The notes under the pieces: generated by a model
Database searches by the model: none
What the model was told of the DNA's origin: nothing
Seen by the model: only the letters and a program-made list of their open reading frames with translations
DNA from: Cellulomonas fengjieae
GTDB lineage: Bacteria > Actinomycetota > Actinomycetes > Actinomycetales > Cellulomonadaceae
DNA length: 64,000 nt
Assembly: GCF_018388465.1 (NCBI RefSeq)
Contig: NZ_CP074404.1
Span: forward strand, 2,170,001-2,234,000
Direction: 5' to 3'
Translations under genes and position numbers: made by a program
Shown here: positions 9,102 through 18,008 of the stretch, piece by piece
How the letters are laid out: each line of letters begins with the position of its first letter
How positions within the stretch are numbered: position 1 is the stretch's first letter

Positions 9102-11846
9102 TCAGGCCTTGACGAGCGAGCGAAGCACGTACTGCAGGATGCCGCCGTTGCGGTAGTAGTCCGCCTCGCCGGGGGTGTCGATGCGCAGCACCGCGTCGAA
9201 CGCCACGACCGAGCCGTCGGCCTTCGTGGCCGTCACGGCCAGCGTGCGCGGCGTCGCGCCCTCGTTCAGCGCGATGACACCGGTGATGTCGAACGTCTCG
9301 GTGCCGTCCAGGCCGAGCGACTCGGCCGACTCACCCTCCGGGAACTGCAGCGGCAGCACGCCCATCCCGATGAGGTTCGAGCGGTGGATCCGCTCGAAGC
9401 TCTCGGTGATGACCGCCTTGACGCCCAGCAGGCTGGTGCCCTTGGCGGCCCAGTCGCGCGACGAGCCGGAGCCGTACTCCTTGCCGCCCAGGACCACCAG
9501 CGGGATGCCGGCCGCCTGGTACGCCTGCGAGGCGTCATAGATCGACGACTGCTCGCCCGTGAGGAGGTTCCTGGTGAACCCGCCCTCGACGCCGGGGACC
9601 AGCTGGTTGCGCAGCCGGATGTTGGCGAACGTGCCGCGGATCATGACCTCGTGGTTGCCGCGGCGCGAGCCGTAGGAGTTGAAGTCGCGACGACCCACGC
9701 CGTGCTCGGCCAGGTACAGGCCGGCGGGGCTGTCCGCCTTGATCGAACCGGCCGGGCTGATGTGGTCGGTGGTGACCGAGTCGCCCAGCTTGGCGAGCAC
9801 CCGCGCACCGTGGATGTCCACCACGGGCGCCGGCTGCGCCTGCATGCCCTCGAAGTACGGGGGCTTGCGGACGTAGGTGGACTGGGGGTCCCACTCGAAC
9901 GTGGCGCCCTCGGGCGTCGGAAGTGCGCGCCACCGCTCGTCACCGGCGAACACGTCCGCGTAGTCCTTGGTGAACATCGCACGGTCGATGGAGGCGTCGA
10001 TCGTGGCCTGCACCTCGTCCGGCGTGGGCCAGATGTCCCGCAGGAAGATCGGCTGCCCGGTCTCGTCGCGACCCAGCGGGTCCGCCTCGAAGTCGAAGTC
10101 CATGGTGCCGGCCAGGGCGTAGGCGATGACCAGCGGCGGGGACGCCAGGTAGTTCATCTTGATGTCGGGGTTGATGCGCCCCTCGAAGTTGCGGTTGCCG
10201 GACAGCACGGCGGCGACGGCCAGGTCGTGCTCCTGCACGGCCTCCGAGATCTTCTCGTCCAGCGGGCCCGAGTTGCCGATGCAGGTGGCGCAGCCGTACC
10301 CGACCAGGTGGAAGCCCAGCTTCTCGAGGTACGGCCACATGCCGGCCTTCTCGTAGTAGTTGGTGACGACCTGCGAGCCGGGCGCCATCGACGTCTTGAC
10401 CCACGGCTTGGCGGTGAGGCCCTTCTCGACGGCCTTCTTGGCGACGAGGGCGGCGGCCATCATCACCGACGGGTTGGACGTGTTGGTGCACGACGTGATC
10501 GAGGCGATCGCGACCGCACCGTGGAACAGGTCGAACGAGCGACCCTGCGTGTCCGTCACAGGGAACACGCGGGTGGCCGACGACGTGATCGCGGGCGAGT
10601 CCGACGCGGGGAACGACTCGCGCTCGGCCTGGTCGACCCCGTTGGTGGTCTCCGGGGCGTACGTGGGCAGGTCGCGCTGGAACTGCTCCTTGGCACGCGA
10701 GAGCTCGATGCGGTCCTGCGGGCGCTTCGGGCCGGCGATCGACGGCACGACCGTGGACAGGTCGAGCTCGAGGTACTCGGAGAACACCGGCTGGACGTAC
10801 CCCTCCGCGGTGGGGTCCAGCCACATGCCCTGCTCCTTGGCGTACGCCTCGACGAGCGCGAGCTGCTCCTCCGAGCGCCCGGTGAGGCGCAGGTAGTCGA
10901 TGGTCACGGAGTCGATCGGGAAGATGGCGGCCGTCGAGCCGAACTCGGGGCTCATGTTGCCGATCGTCGCGCGGTTGGCCAGCGGCACGGCCGCGACGCC
11001 CTCGCCGTAGAACTCGACGAACTTGCCGACGACGCCGTGCTGGCGCAGCTTCTGCGTGATCGTCAGCACGATGTCGGTTGCCGTGACGCCGAGCGGGATG
11101 GAGCCGGTGAGCTTGAAGCCGACCACGCGCGGGATGAGCATCGACACCGGCTGACCGAGCATGGCGGCCTCGGCCTCGATGCCACCGACGCCCCAGCCGA
11201 GCACGCCCAGACCGTTCACCATCGTGGTGTGCGAGTCGGTGCCGACGCAGGTGTCGGGATACGCCTTGCCGTCACGCACCATCACGACCCGAGCCAGGTA
11301 CTCGATGTTCACCTGGTGCACGATGCCTGTGCCCGGCGGGACGACCTTGAAGTCGTCGAAGGCCGTCTGGCCCCAGCGCAGGAACTGGTACCGCTCGAAG
11401 TTGCGCTCGTACTCCAGCGCGACGTTGCGCTCGAACGCGTCGGCGCGGCCGGCCACGTCGATCTGCACGGAGTGGTCGATGACGAGCTCGGCCGGCGCCA
11501 GCGGGTTGATCCTGGCGGCGTCACCGCCGAGGTCGACGACGGCCTCGCGCATGGTGGCCAGGTCGACCACGCAGGGCACGCCGGTGAAGTCCTGCATGAT
11601 CACGCGCGCAGGCGTGAACTGGATCTCGGTGTCGGGCTGGGCGTCCGGGTCCCACTGCGCGAGCGCGCGCACGTGGTCGGCGGTGATGTTCGCGCCGTCC
11701 TCGGTGCGCAGCAGGTTCTCGGCGAGCACCTTGAGGCTGAACGGCAGGCGCTCCACCCCGGGCACCGCCGAGAGTCGGAACACCTCGTAGGAGGCGTCAC
11801 CGACCTCGAGTGTTCCCTTCGAACCGAAGCTGTCGACGCTGCTCAC
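9102..11846 (-). CDS. acnA: Aconitate hydratase A
   Basis: A 914-residue aconitase, full length for the AcnA/IRP1 class. It interconverts citrate and isocitrate in the TCA cycle. The 4Fe-4S ligands are Cys453 (in [11 protein letters not shown]), Cys519 and Cys522 (in [11 protein letters not shown]). The substrate-binding [13 protein letters not shown] and C-terminal swivel-domain [16 protein letters not shown] motifs are intact. The GTG start has GGAG nine bases upstream. The gene stands alone between a terminator and a roughly 200-base upstream region that carries an 18-base palindrome (11953-11970). Confidence 0.97.
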   Translation of the reverse strand: MSSVDSFGSKGTLEVGDASYEVFRLSAVPGVERLPFSLKVLAENLLRTEDGANITADHVRALAQWDPDAQPDTEIQFTPARVIMQDFTGVPCVVDLATMREAVVDLGGDAARINPLAPAELVIDHSVQIDVAGRADAFERNVALEYERNFERYQFLRWGQTAFDDFKVVPPGTGIVHQVNIEYLARVVMVRDGKAYPDTCVGTDSHTTMVNGLGVLGWGVGGIEAEAAMLGQPVSMLIPRVVGFKLTGSIPLGVTATDIVLTITQKLRQHGVVGKFVEFYGEGVAAVPLANRATIGNMSPEFGSTAAIFPIDSVTIDYLRLTGRSEEQLALVEAYAKEQGMWLDPTAEGYVQPVFSEYLELDLSTVVPSIAGPKRPQDRIELSRAKEQFQRDLPTYAPETTNGVDQAERESFPASDSPAITSSATRVFPVTDTQGRSFDLFHGAVAIASITSCTNTSNPSVMMAAALVAKKAVEKGLTAKPWVKTSMAPGSQVVTNYYEKAGMWPYLEKLGFHLVGYGCATCIGNSGPLDEKISEAVQEHDLAVAAVLSGNRNFEGRINPDIKMNYLASPPLVIAYALAGTMDFDFEADPLGRDETGQPIFLRDIWPTPDEVQATIDASIDRAMFTKDYADVFAGDERWRALPTPEGATFEWDPQSTYVRKPPYFEGMQAQPAPVVDIHGARVLAKLGDSVTTDHISPAGSIKADSPAGLYLAEHGVGRRDFNSYGSRRGNHEVMIRGTFANIRLRNQLVPGVEGGFTRNLLTGEQSSIYDASQAYQAAGIPLVVLGGKEYGSGSSRDWAAKGTSLLGVKAVITESFERIHRSNLIGMGVLPLQFPEGESAESLGLDGTETFDITGVIALNEGATPRTLAVTATKADGSVVAFDAVLRIDTPGEADYYRNGGILQYVLRSLVKA

Positions 11847-11952
11847 GGGGGGCTCCTTCGCTGGCGAGTGTGCCGGTGGTGCTGCCGGGGATGGCGCTCA
11901 CCCGGACCGCTGTACGGTGCGACCTCCCAGCCCGGTGGCCGGGGTCGCGATT

Positions 11953-11970
11953 TATCTTGACATCAAGATA
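11953..11970. promoter_or_regulatory. 18-base palindromic operator upstream of acnA (TamR/MarR type)
   Basis: TATCTTGA-CA-TCAAGATA is a perfect palindrome with 8-base arms, 107 bases upstream of the acnA start, in an otherwise GC-rich region. Size and symmetry fit a MarR-family dimer. Streptomyces TamR, a citrate/trans-aconitate-sensing MarR protein, is known to control an aconitase gene through a conserved palindrome of about this length. That this is a TamR site is inference from memory; no marR gene lies in the window. On the minus strand an A/T-rich AGATAAAT overlaps the palindrome and could be part of the -10 region, so binding would block the promoter. Confidence 0.75.
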
Positions 11971-11976
11971 CATGCT

Positions 11977-12035
11977 CGCGGGCCCCCGCGCACGCACGTC
12001 CACGTCGGCGTGGCGCAGGTGCACGGGGGCCCGCG
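11977..12035 (-). terminator. Long hairpin downstream of the 56-residue gene
   Basis: A perfect 12-base-pair stem (11977-11988 with 12024-12035) encloses a smaller CCACG/CGTGG hairpin (12000-12013). It starts 16 bases after the stop at 12052 and lies just upstream of the acnA operator, so it insulates acnA from read-through. Confidence 0.65.
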
Positions 12036-12051
12036 GCTCCGTCGGTCGTAC

Positions 12052-12222
12052 TCAGTGCCCGCCGGCCCGTTCGGCGTCCAGGGCGTCCTGCGCCTTGCGC
12101 TCGGCCTCGATCGCGCGTTCGTGCGAGCGCGGGTCGTACTCCGGCGTGCCCTGCTTGTGCAGCTCCTGGGTGACCAGCCGCTTGGCCTCCGCCAGCCGGC
12201 TCACCGCGTCCTTCTCGCTCAC
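12052..12222 (-). CDS. Small charged helical protein, 56 residues
   Basis: Reading from GTG gives VSEKDAVSRLAEAKRL at the start and DALDAERAGGH at the end. The middle is a run of charged heptads with a QGTPEYDPRSHERAIEAE stretch. It looks like a short, soluble, mostly helical protein, and I do not recognise a family. The case for its being real: a strong GGGAGGAG site seven bases before GTG, a TAGCGT -10 about 50 bases upstream, high third-position GC and a hairpin right after the stop. Confidence 0.7.
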   Translation of the reverse strand: MSEKDAVSRLAEAKRLVTQELHKQGTPEYDPRSHERAIEAERKAQDALDAERAGGH

Positions 12223-12270
12223 CGTGCCGCTCCTCCCTGCCGGGCCGTGGCCGGTCCGGCGACGCCGACC

Positions 12271-12276
12271 ACGCTA
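12271..12276 (-). promoter_or_regulatory. Probable -10 (TAGCGT) for the 56-residue gene
   Basis: TAGCGT on the minus strand lies 48 bases before the GTG at 12222. It would give a leader of about 40 bases carrying the GGGAGGAG ribosome site. Confidence 0.45.
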
Positions 12277-12304
12277 GTGCGGGCTCCGGCGGCGTGCACG
12301 CGCG

Positions 12305-13573
12305 TCACCGCGTCAGGACGGCCACGGCCTCGAGGTGGTGGGTCATCGGGAACAGGTCGTACGCCTGCAGGTCCGCCAGGGCGTAGCCGGCATCGGCGAA
12401 CAGTGCGATGTCCCGGGCCAGCGCGGCCGGGTCACAGGCCACGTAGACCACGCGCTCCGGACGCAGCTCGGTGATCCCGGCGACGACCTTGCGCCCGGCT
12501 CCCGTGCGCGGCGGGTCGAGCACGACCGCGTCCGCGTGCACCACGTCGGAGTCGGCGTCCACCTGCCCCGAGAGCACCCGAGCCACGTCGCCCGCGTGCA
12601 GCTCGACGTTGCTCCGGCTGTGCAGGTTGCGACGCGCGTCCTTGACCGCACGCGCGTCGCCCTCCACGGAGACGACCTGGCCGGTCTCGCCGACGGCGTC
12701 GGACAGCGGCGCCGTGAACAGACCCGCACCCGCGTAGAGGTCGAGGACCGACGCACCGTCCACGTCACCGAGCCCGGCGAGGACCGCGGCGACCAGCAGG
12801 TCCGGCGCCTCACGGTGCACCTGCCAGAAGCCGGTCCCGGTCACGCGGAAGTCGTAGCCCACCTCTCCGTGCTGGACGTGCTCCTTGACGGCCGTGCGGG
12901 CGTTCGGGCGGCCGTCCATGCGGCCGCGGCCCAGGTCGAACGGGGCGCCGTCGACGAGCACGAGCGGTGCGTCACCGCTGGACGGGGCGATCGCCTCGAT
13001 CCGGGCACCGCCGGACCAGCGACGGCCGAACAGGTCGAGGGCAGCGATCGCCTCGTTGGCCAGTGGCATCGAGTCGAGCACGTGCACGTCGTGCGAGCGG
13101 AAGCCGTACATGCCGGCGCGTCCCTCGGCGTCGGTGACCAGCTCGATGCGCGTGCGCCAGCCGAGCCCACCGCGCTCGTCGTCGCCCGGCGCCGCCTGCA
13201 CCGGCACCTCGAGGTCCAGCTTGGCCAGGCGCCGCAGCTGCTCGGCCAGGACCGCGGTCTTCCAGGTGCGCTGGGCGGGCAGCGCGACGTGCGCGAGCTC
13301 TCCCCCGCCGACGCCGCCCGGTCCGGCCGCGGGCCACGCCGACTCGACGCGGTCCGGCGACGCCTCGAGGATCTCGACGGCGTCTGCGCGCCAGAACTTG
13401 GCGGTCTCCCCGGCGTCGGTCAGGCGGGCGCGCACGCGCTCGCCGGGCAGGGTGTGCCGGACGAAGATGACGCGTCCCTCGTGCCTGGCGACGCAGTGCC
13501 CGCCGTGGGCCACCGGGCCGATCTCGAGCTCGACGAGCCCCTCGGAACGGTCGGATGAAGTCTCAGTAGCCAC
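12305..13573 (-). CDS. TRAM-domain class I SAM-dependent RNA methyltransferase (RumA/TrmA-like)
   Basis: A 422-residue protein. An N-terminal TRAM RNA-binding domain (residues 15-70, with VARHEGRVIFVRHTLPGERV) is followed by a Rossmann methyltransferase. The SAM loop is DLYAGAGLFT, the uracil-5 methyltransferase region is GFWQVHREAP, VLDPPRTGAG follows, and the catalytic Cys380 lies in VACDPAAL. The family methylates C5 of a uridine in 23S rRNA or tRNA; the target site is unknown. The GTG start lies inside the 3' end of the permease gene (11-base overlap), so it is co-transcribed with it. Position matches Rv2689c of M. tuberculosis. Confidence 0.88.
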   Translation of the reverse strand: MATETSSDRSEGLVELEIGPVAHGGHCVARHEGRVIFVRHTLPGERVRARLTDAGETAKFWRADAVEILEASPDRVESAWPAAGPGGVGGGELAHVALPAQRTWKTAVLAEQLRRLAKLDLEVPVQAAPGDDERGGLGWRTRIELVTDAEGRAGMYGFRSHDVHVLDSMPLANEAIAALDLFGRRWSGGARIEAIAPSSGDAPLVLVDGAPFDLGRGRMDGRPNARTAVKEHVQHGEVGYDFRVTGTGFWQVHREAPDLLVAAVLAGLGDVDGASVLDLYAGAGLFTAPLSDAVGETGQVVSVEGDARAVKDARRNLHSRSNVELHAGDVARVLSGQVDADSDVVHADAVVLDPPRTGAGRKVVAGITELRPERVVYVACDPAALARDIALFADAGYALADLQAYDLFPMTHHLEAVAVLTR

Positions 13574-15566
13574 GCGGCACGGTACCCCGGACGGGCTCCT
13601 CGAGCCCCGTCTGCCCCTCGGAGGAGGCCAGCTGCCACGGCACGGACGCCACCACGACGCCCGGCGTGAACAGCAGCCTGCCCTTGAGCCGCAGCGCCGA
13701 CTGGTTGTGCAGCAGCTGCTCCCACCAGTGCCCGACCACGTACTCGGGGATGTAGACGACGACGAGGTCACGGGGGCTCTCGCGTCGGATCGAGCGCACG
13801 TACGTCAGCACGGGGCGCGTGATCTCGCGGAAGGGTGAGTCGAGCACCCGCAGGGGCACGGGGAGGTTCATCGCCTCCCACTGCTCGCGCAGGACCGCGA
13901 CGTCGTCGGGGTCGACCCCGACCGTGACCGCCTCCAGCAGCTGCGGTCGTGACGCGCGGGCATAGGCCAGCGCGCGCATCGTCGGACGGTGCAGGTGCGA
14001 GACGAGGACGATCGCGTGCACGCGGCTGGGCAGCGCGCGCGCCGCCTCCGCGTCGGTGCCCAGGGCGAGCTCGGCACGGACCTGCGCGTAGTGCCGGTGG
14101 ATCGACTGCATGAGCACGAAGACGACCGCCATGGCCAGGATCGCGATCCAGGCGCCGTGCGTGAACTTGGTGATCAGGACCACGACGAGCACGGTCGCGG
14201 TCATCGCCAGGCCCACCGAGTTGATGATGCGCGAGCGCTTCATCCGCGTCCGCGCCGCCGGGTCCGGCTCCGTGCGCAGGTGCCGGGTCCAGTGCCGCAC
14301 CATGCCCAGCTGGCTGATGGTGAACGAGACGAAGACACCCACGATGTAGAGCTGGATCAGCCTGCTCACCTGCGCGTCGAACGCCCAGATCAGCACGATG
14401 GCCGCCAGCGCGAGGGTCACGATGCCGTTGGAGAACGCCAGCCGGTCGCCGCGCGTGTGCAGCTGACGGGGCAGGTAGCCGTCACGCGCCAGGATCGAGC
14501 CGAGGACGGGGAACCCGTTGAAGGCCGTGTTCGCGGCGAGCACGAGGATGAGGCCCGTGACGACGGCCACGAGGATCGCGACGACCGGCACCCCGGAGAA
14601 CACCGACGCCGACAGCTGGCTGATCACCGGGTGCTGGACGTAGCTCTCCGCCACCGGCGCCCCGTTGTCCAGGAGCTGTGCGTGCGGGTCCTCGGCGTAC
14701 ACCACGCCCGTGGCGCGCGACAGCAGCAGGATCGACATGATCATCGCGATCGAGAGCCCGCCCAGGAGCGCCAGCGTCGTCGCCGCGTTCTTCGACTTCG
14801 GCTTCTTGAACGCCGGCACGCCGTTGCTGATCGCCTCCACACCGGTCAGGGCGGCACACCCCGAGGCGAACGCGCGGAGGATCAGGAAGAAGCCGGCGAG
14901 ACCGGTCAGGCCCTGGTCGAACGCTGCCTCCGGGGCCAGCTCGAAGCCCGCGCTCTCCGCCATGGTCACGTTCCCGGTGAGCACCTGGACCGCGCCCACG
15001 ACGGCGATCGAGCCGATGGCGAGCATGAACAGGTACACGGGGATGGCGAAGAGGCTGCCGGACTCCTTGACGCCGCGCAGGTTCGCGAGCGTGAGCAGCA
15101 CCACGAGCCCGATCGCGAAGAGCGGCTCGTGCCCGCGCAGGGCCGGGAACGCCGAGGCCGCGTACTGCGCACCGGACGAGATGGAGACCGCGACCGTCAG
15201 GACGTAGTCGACCAGCAGCGCGCTGGCGACGGTGACGCCCGCGTTCTTGCCCAGGTTCGTGGTCGCGACCTCGTAGTCGCCGCCGCCGGACGGGTACGCG
15301 TGCACGTTCTGCCGGTACGACGCGACGACCACGAGCATGACCGCGACGACCGCCAGCCCGACCCACGGCGACACGACGAGCGCCGTCATCCCCGCGAGCG
15401 AGAGGGTCAGCAGGATCTCGTCGGGCGCGTACGCGACCGAGGAGAGCGCGTCGGACGCGAAGACCGGTAGGGCGATGCGCTTCGGCAGGAGCGTGTGGCC
15501 GAGCCGGTCGCTGCGGACGGGACGTCCGAGCAACAGGCGTTTGGCGGCATCCGAGAGGTCCGACAC
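13563..15566 (-). CDS. APC-superfamily permease, KimA-type potassium transporter
   Basis: A 667-residue protein with an N-terminal APC transporter core of about 12 membrane segments (residues 20-480) and a soluble C-terminal domain of nearly 190 residues. The start of the core, ALPVFASDALSSVAYAPDEIL, closely follows that of Bacillus KimA/YdaO, a proton-coupled high-affinity potassium importer. The divergent neighbours are two RCK potassium-channel regulators, which supports K+ as substrate. GTG at 15566 was chosen because a TAGCAT -10 ends 8 bases before it; an upstream TTG at 15575 would overlap that element. As a leaderless gene it cannot carry the c-di-AMP riboswitch used by Bacillus. Position matches Rv2690c. 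Confidence 0.82.
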   Translation of the reverse strand: MSDLSDAAKRLLLGRPVRSDRLGHTLLPKRIALPVFASDALSSVAYAPDEILLTLSLAGMTALVVSPWVGLAVVAVMLVVVASYRQNVHAYPSGGGDYEVATTNLGKNAGVTVASALLVDYVLTVAVSISSGAQYAASAFPALRGHEPLFAIGLVVLLTLANLRGVKESGSLFAIPVYLFMLAIGSIAVVGAVQVLTGNVTMAESAGFELAPEAAFDQGLTGLAGFFLILRAFASGCAALTGVEAISNGVPAFKKPKSKNAATTLALLGGLSIAMIMSILLLSRATGVVYAEDPHAQLLDNGAPVAESYVQHPVISQLSASVFSGVPVVAILVAVVTGLILVLAANTAFNGFPVLGSILARDGYLPRQLHTRGDRLAFSNGIVTLALAAIVLIWAFDAQVSRLIQLYIVGVFVSFTISQLGMVRHWTRHLRTEPDPAARTRMKRSRIINSVGLAMTATVLVVVLITKFTHGAWIAILAMAVVFVLMQSIHRHYAQVRAELALGTDAEAARALPSRVHAIVLVSHLHRPTMRALAYARASRPQLLEAVTVGVDPDDVAVLREQWEAMNLPVPLRVLDSPFREITRPVLTYVRSIRRESPRDLVVVYIPEYVVGHWWEQLLHNQSALRLKGRLLFTPGVVVASVPWQLASSEGQTGLEEPVRGTVPRGY

Positions 15567-15574
15567 GATCCGCA

Positions 15575-15580
15575 ATGCTA
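15575..15580 (-). promoter_or_regulatory. Leaderless promoter, -10 TAGCAT, for the KimA-type permease
   Basis: TAGCAT on the minus strand ends 8 bases before the GTG at 15566. It sits back to back with the promoter of the RCK gene, 43 bases away. Confidence 0.55.
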
Positions 15581-15623
15581 GGCCTGCTCGGGACCGCCCA
15601 CACCACCGTGCGGCGCACGGGTA

Positions 15624-15629
15624 TAGCGT
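15624..15629 (+). promoter_or_regulatory. Leaderless promoter, -10 TAGCGT, for ceoB
   Basis: TAGCGT (within TATAGCGT) ends 8 bases before the GTG at 15638, with no ribosome site between. Confidence 0.55.
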
Positions 15630-15637
15630 GCCCCACT

Positions 15638-16303
15638 GTGCACTTCGTGATCATGGGATGCGGCCGGGTCGGAGCGACCCTCGCCAAGAGCCTCGAGGAC
15701 AACGGCCACTCGGTCTCCGTCATCGACCAGAACCCGGAGGCCTTCCGCCGCCTGGACGCCGACTTCGGCGGCAACAAGGTCACCGGTCTGGGGTTCGACC
15801 GCGACACGCTCACGCAGGCCGGGATCGAGGACGCGTTCGCGTTCGCCGCGGTCTCGGACGGTGACAACTCGAACATCCTCGCCGCGCGCGTCGTGCGGGA
15901 GACGTTCGGGGTGGAGAACGTGGTGGCGCGCATCTACGACCCGCACCGGGCGGAGATCTACCAGCGGCTCGGCATCCCGACGGTCGCGACGGTCCGCTGG
16001 ACCGCGCACCAGGTGCTGCGCAGGCTGCTGCCCATGGGCGCGACGGACGAGTGGCGCGACTCCTCGGGGCAGATCCAGCTCTCCCAGGTGGACGTCCACC
16101 CGGGCTGGGTCGGCCGGCCCCTGCGCATGCTCGAGGACGCCACCGGCGCCCGCATCGCGTATCTCACCCGCTACGGCGACGGCCTGCTGCCGACCGCCAC
16201 CACCGTCCTGCAGGAGAACGACACCGTGCACGTGCTCATGCGGGCGGACGCCTCCGCCCTGGTCGAACGCATCCTCACCAGCGCCCCGGCGGTGACCGCG
16301 TGA
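15638..16303 (+). CDS. ceoB: TrkA-family RCK potassium uptake regulator (CeoB-like)
   Basis: A 221-residue RCK protein. It has an N-terminal Rossmann domain binding NAD(H) or ATP (VIMGCGRVGATLA, then an acidic SVIDQNPEAF beta2 end) and a C-terminal TrkA-C domain from about residue 140. These proteins form cytoplasmic rings that gate potassium transporters. The GTG overlaps nothing upstream and is 8 bases after a -10. It is coupled to the next gene by a GTGA overlap. No TrkH/KtrB channel is in the window; the nearest transporter is the divergent KimA-type permease. Confidence 0.88.
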   Translation: MHFVIMGCGRVGATLAKSLEDNGHSVSVIDQNPEAFRRLDADFGGNKVTGLGFDRDTLTQAGIEDAFAFAAVSDGDNSNILAARVVRETFGVENVVARIYDPHRAEIYQRLGIPTVATVRWTAHQVLRRLLPMGATDEWRDSSGQIQLSQVDVHPGWVGRPLRMLEDATGARIAYLTRYGDGLLPTATTVLQENDTVHVLMRADASALVERILTSAPAVTA

Positions 16304-16974
16304 GGGTCGTCATCGCCGGTGCCGGGTCCGTCGGACGCTCCATCGCCCGCGAGCTCCTCGGGCACGGCCACGAGGTCACGCTCATCGACCGCCAGCCGTC
16401 CGCCATGCGCGTCTCGCAGGTGGCCGACGCCGACTGGCTGCTGGCCGACGCGTGCGAGCTGCCGACGCTGCGCGAGGTCAAGACCGACGAGTGCGACGTC
16501 GTGGTCGCGGCGACCGGCGACGACAAGGCCAACCTCGTCATCTCGCTGCTGGCCAAGACCGAGTTCGGCGTCCCGCGCACGGTGGCGCGCGTGAACAACC
16601 CGAAGAACGAGTGGATGTTCGACGAGGCGTGGGGCGTCGACGTGGCCGTGTCCACGCCGCGGATCATGACGGCGATGGTCGAGGAGGCCGTCACCGTCGG
16701 CGACCTGGTCCGCATCTTCACGTTCCACCAGTCCCGGGCCGACATCCTCGAGCTCACGCTGCCCGACGACTCGCCCCTCGCCGGGGTGCGGGTCGGTCAG
16801 ATCACGTGGCCCGCGGACACGGTCCTGGCCTGCATCGTGCGCGACGCGCGGCCGATCGCACCCAGCCCGGACGACACGCTGGAGGGTCGCGACGAGCTGC
16901 TGTTCGTCACCGCTCGGGACGCGGACGAGGCCGAACTGGAAGCGCTGCTGACCCACGGACCAGCGACCAGCTGA
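16300..16974 (+). CDS. ceoC: TrkA-family RCK potassium uptake regulator (CeoC-like)
   Basis: A 224-residue paralogue of the upstream gene. The Rossmann loop VIAGAGSVGRSIA ends with LIDRQPSAM, and a TrkA-C domain begins near residue 145. The two single-RCK proteins together correspond to one tandem-RCK E. coli TrkA, so they may form a mixed ring (inference). GTG start in the GTGA overlap. Its last 68 bases are also coding on the other strand for the DUF3159 protein, an unusual convergent overlap. Confidence 0.88.
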   Translation: MRVVIAGAGSVGRSIARELLGHGHEVTLIDRQPSAMRVSQVADADWLLADACELPTLREVKTDECDVVVAATGDDKANLVISLLAKTEFGVPRTVARVNNPKNEWMFDEAWGVDVAVSTPRIMTAMVEEAVTVGDLVRIFTFHQSRADILELTLPDDSPLAGVRVGQITWPADTVLACIVRDARPIAPSPDDTLEGRDELLFVTARDADEAELEALLTHGPATS

Positions 16975-17647
16975 GCCAGAGCGTCAGCGCGGTCAGCGGG
17001 AGCCCCATCGCCAGCTTGGCGGTGCCGAGCCACGCCACCTCGTCCGCGAGGTACAGCGGCACCTGGACCACGAGCCGCAACGCGAACATCGCCACCCAGG
17101 GCCAGGTGGCCAGCGCGTACCGGCGACGCAGCACGGCGTCGCTGCGCCACGCGATCGCGGCGCCCCACGACCCGCTGCTGGACAACGGCCCCTCCGGGCG
17201 GAACAGGCCCATGACGAGACCGACCAGCGGCCAGCCGGCCAGGACCGACGCCAGCGTGCCGACCAGGTAGACCACGTTGACCCAGAGCCCGTACGCGAAG
17301 TAGTCCGACGCGTCACCCGACCGCCACGCCCACACCACGCCGATGCCGACGCCGAGCAGGCCGGAGAAGGCCTGCGTGACGGGCGTCCGCTGCGCCAGCC
17401 GGACGATCACCGCCAGCACGGCGGCGCCCGAGGCCGCGACGAGCGCGGGCGTGAGCCGCTGCCCCGAGGCGATGTAGACCACCACGAACAGCAGGCCGGG
17501 CGCGACGGACTCGATCACGCCGCGCACGCCGCCGAGGGCGTCCGCCGCGGAGAACTGCTCGGCGGTCAGCGCACGCATCCCACGCAGGCCGCCCTCCTCG
17601 GGCGGGACGACGTCGTCGATGGCGTCCAGCGGTCGCTCGTCACTCAC
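16907..17647 (-). CDS. DUF3159 membrane protein
   Basis: A 246-residue protein with a soluble acidic N-terminus (about 30 residues) and roughly six membrane segments. It has the DUF3159 pattern: GGVRGVIESVAPGLLFVVVY, then a WAWRSGDASDYFAYGLWVN loop and RPEGPLSSSG. The function is unknown, though the family is conserved across actinobacteria in this position (Rv2693c). The GTG start overlaps the 3' end of the OB-fold gene by eight bases. The 3' end runs 68 bases into ceoC. Confidence 0.85.
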   Translation of the reverse strand: MSDERPLDAIDDVVPPEEGGLRGMRALTAEQFSAADALGGVRGVIESVAPGLLFVVVYIASGQRLTPALVAASGAAVLAVIVRLAQRTPVTQAFSGLLGVGIGVVWAWRSGDASDYFAYGLWVNVVYLVGTLASVLAGWPLVGLVMGLFRPEGPLSSSGSWGAAIAWRSDAVLRRRYALATWPWVAMFALRLVVQVPLYLADEVAWLGTAKLAMGLPLTALTLWLSWSLVRGSAALPVRPRPRPER

Positions 17648-18008
17648 CGGGACGGGGCCTGAGCTCGTAGCGCGGGTTGAACACCGTGCGCCGGCCGTCG
17701 ATCATGCACACCAGCCCCTCGATCTTGAGGCGGCGGCCCGGGGTCACCCCGGCGATCTCCCGACGGCCGAGCCACACCAGGTCCAGGGCGCCGCTCCCGT
17801 CGTACAGCTCGGCCTCCAGGGCCGGCACCCCCTCGCGGGGTCGCAGCGTGACGGACCGGATCACGCCGGACACGCTCGCGCGGGACCGGTCGCGCAGCTG
17901 CTCGATCGGGGTGCAGCCGACCGAGCGGTGGGCGTCCGCGCGCTCCTCGTCGGCCTCGATCTCGGCCTGGGAGGCGACCGCCTTCTTCAGGCGTTCCTTG
18001 AGGCTCAT
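17640..18008 (-). CDS. OB-fold nucleic-acid-binding domain protein
   Basis: A 122-residue protein with an N-terminal basic/acidic helix and an OB-fold from about residue 45 (ASVSGVIRSVTLRP, ELYDGSGALDLVWLGRREI, GRRLKIEGLVC). This is the anticodon-binding or RecG-like OB type. Target and role are unknown. It lies third in the dut operon, joined by an ATGA overlap to DUF3710 and an eight-base overlap to DUF3159. Position matches Rv2694c. Confidence 0.82.
   Translation of the reverse strand: MSLKERLKKAVASQAEIEADEERADAHRSVGCTPIEQLRDRSRASVSGVIRSVTLRPREGVPALEAELYDGSGALDLVWLGRREIAGVTPGRRLKIEGLVCMIDGRRTVFNPRYELRPRPGE

Noticed and set aside
9000-11960. A 986-codon open frame antisense to acnA, and other frames of several hundred codons opposite real genes
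   Set aside because: In DNA with about 73 percent GC stop codons are rare on both strands. The translation is Arg/His/Asp/Val-rich without any domain, while the opposite strand encodes a full aconitase.
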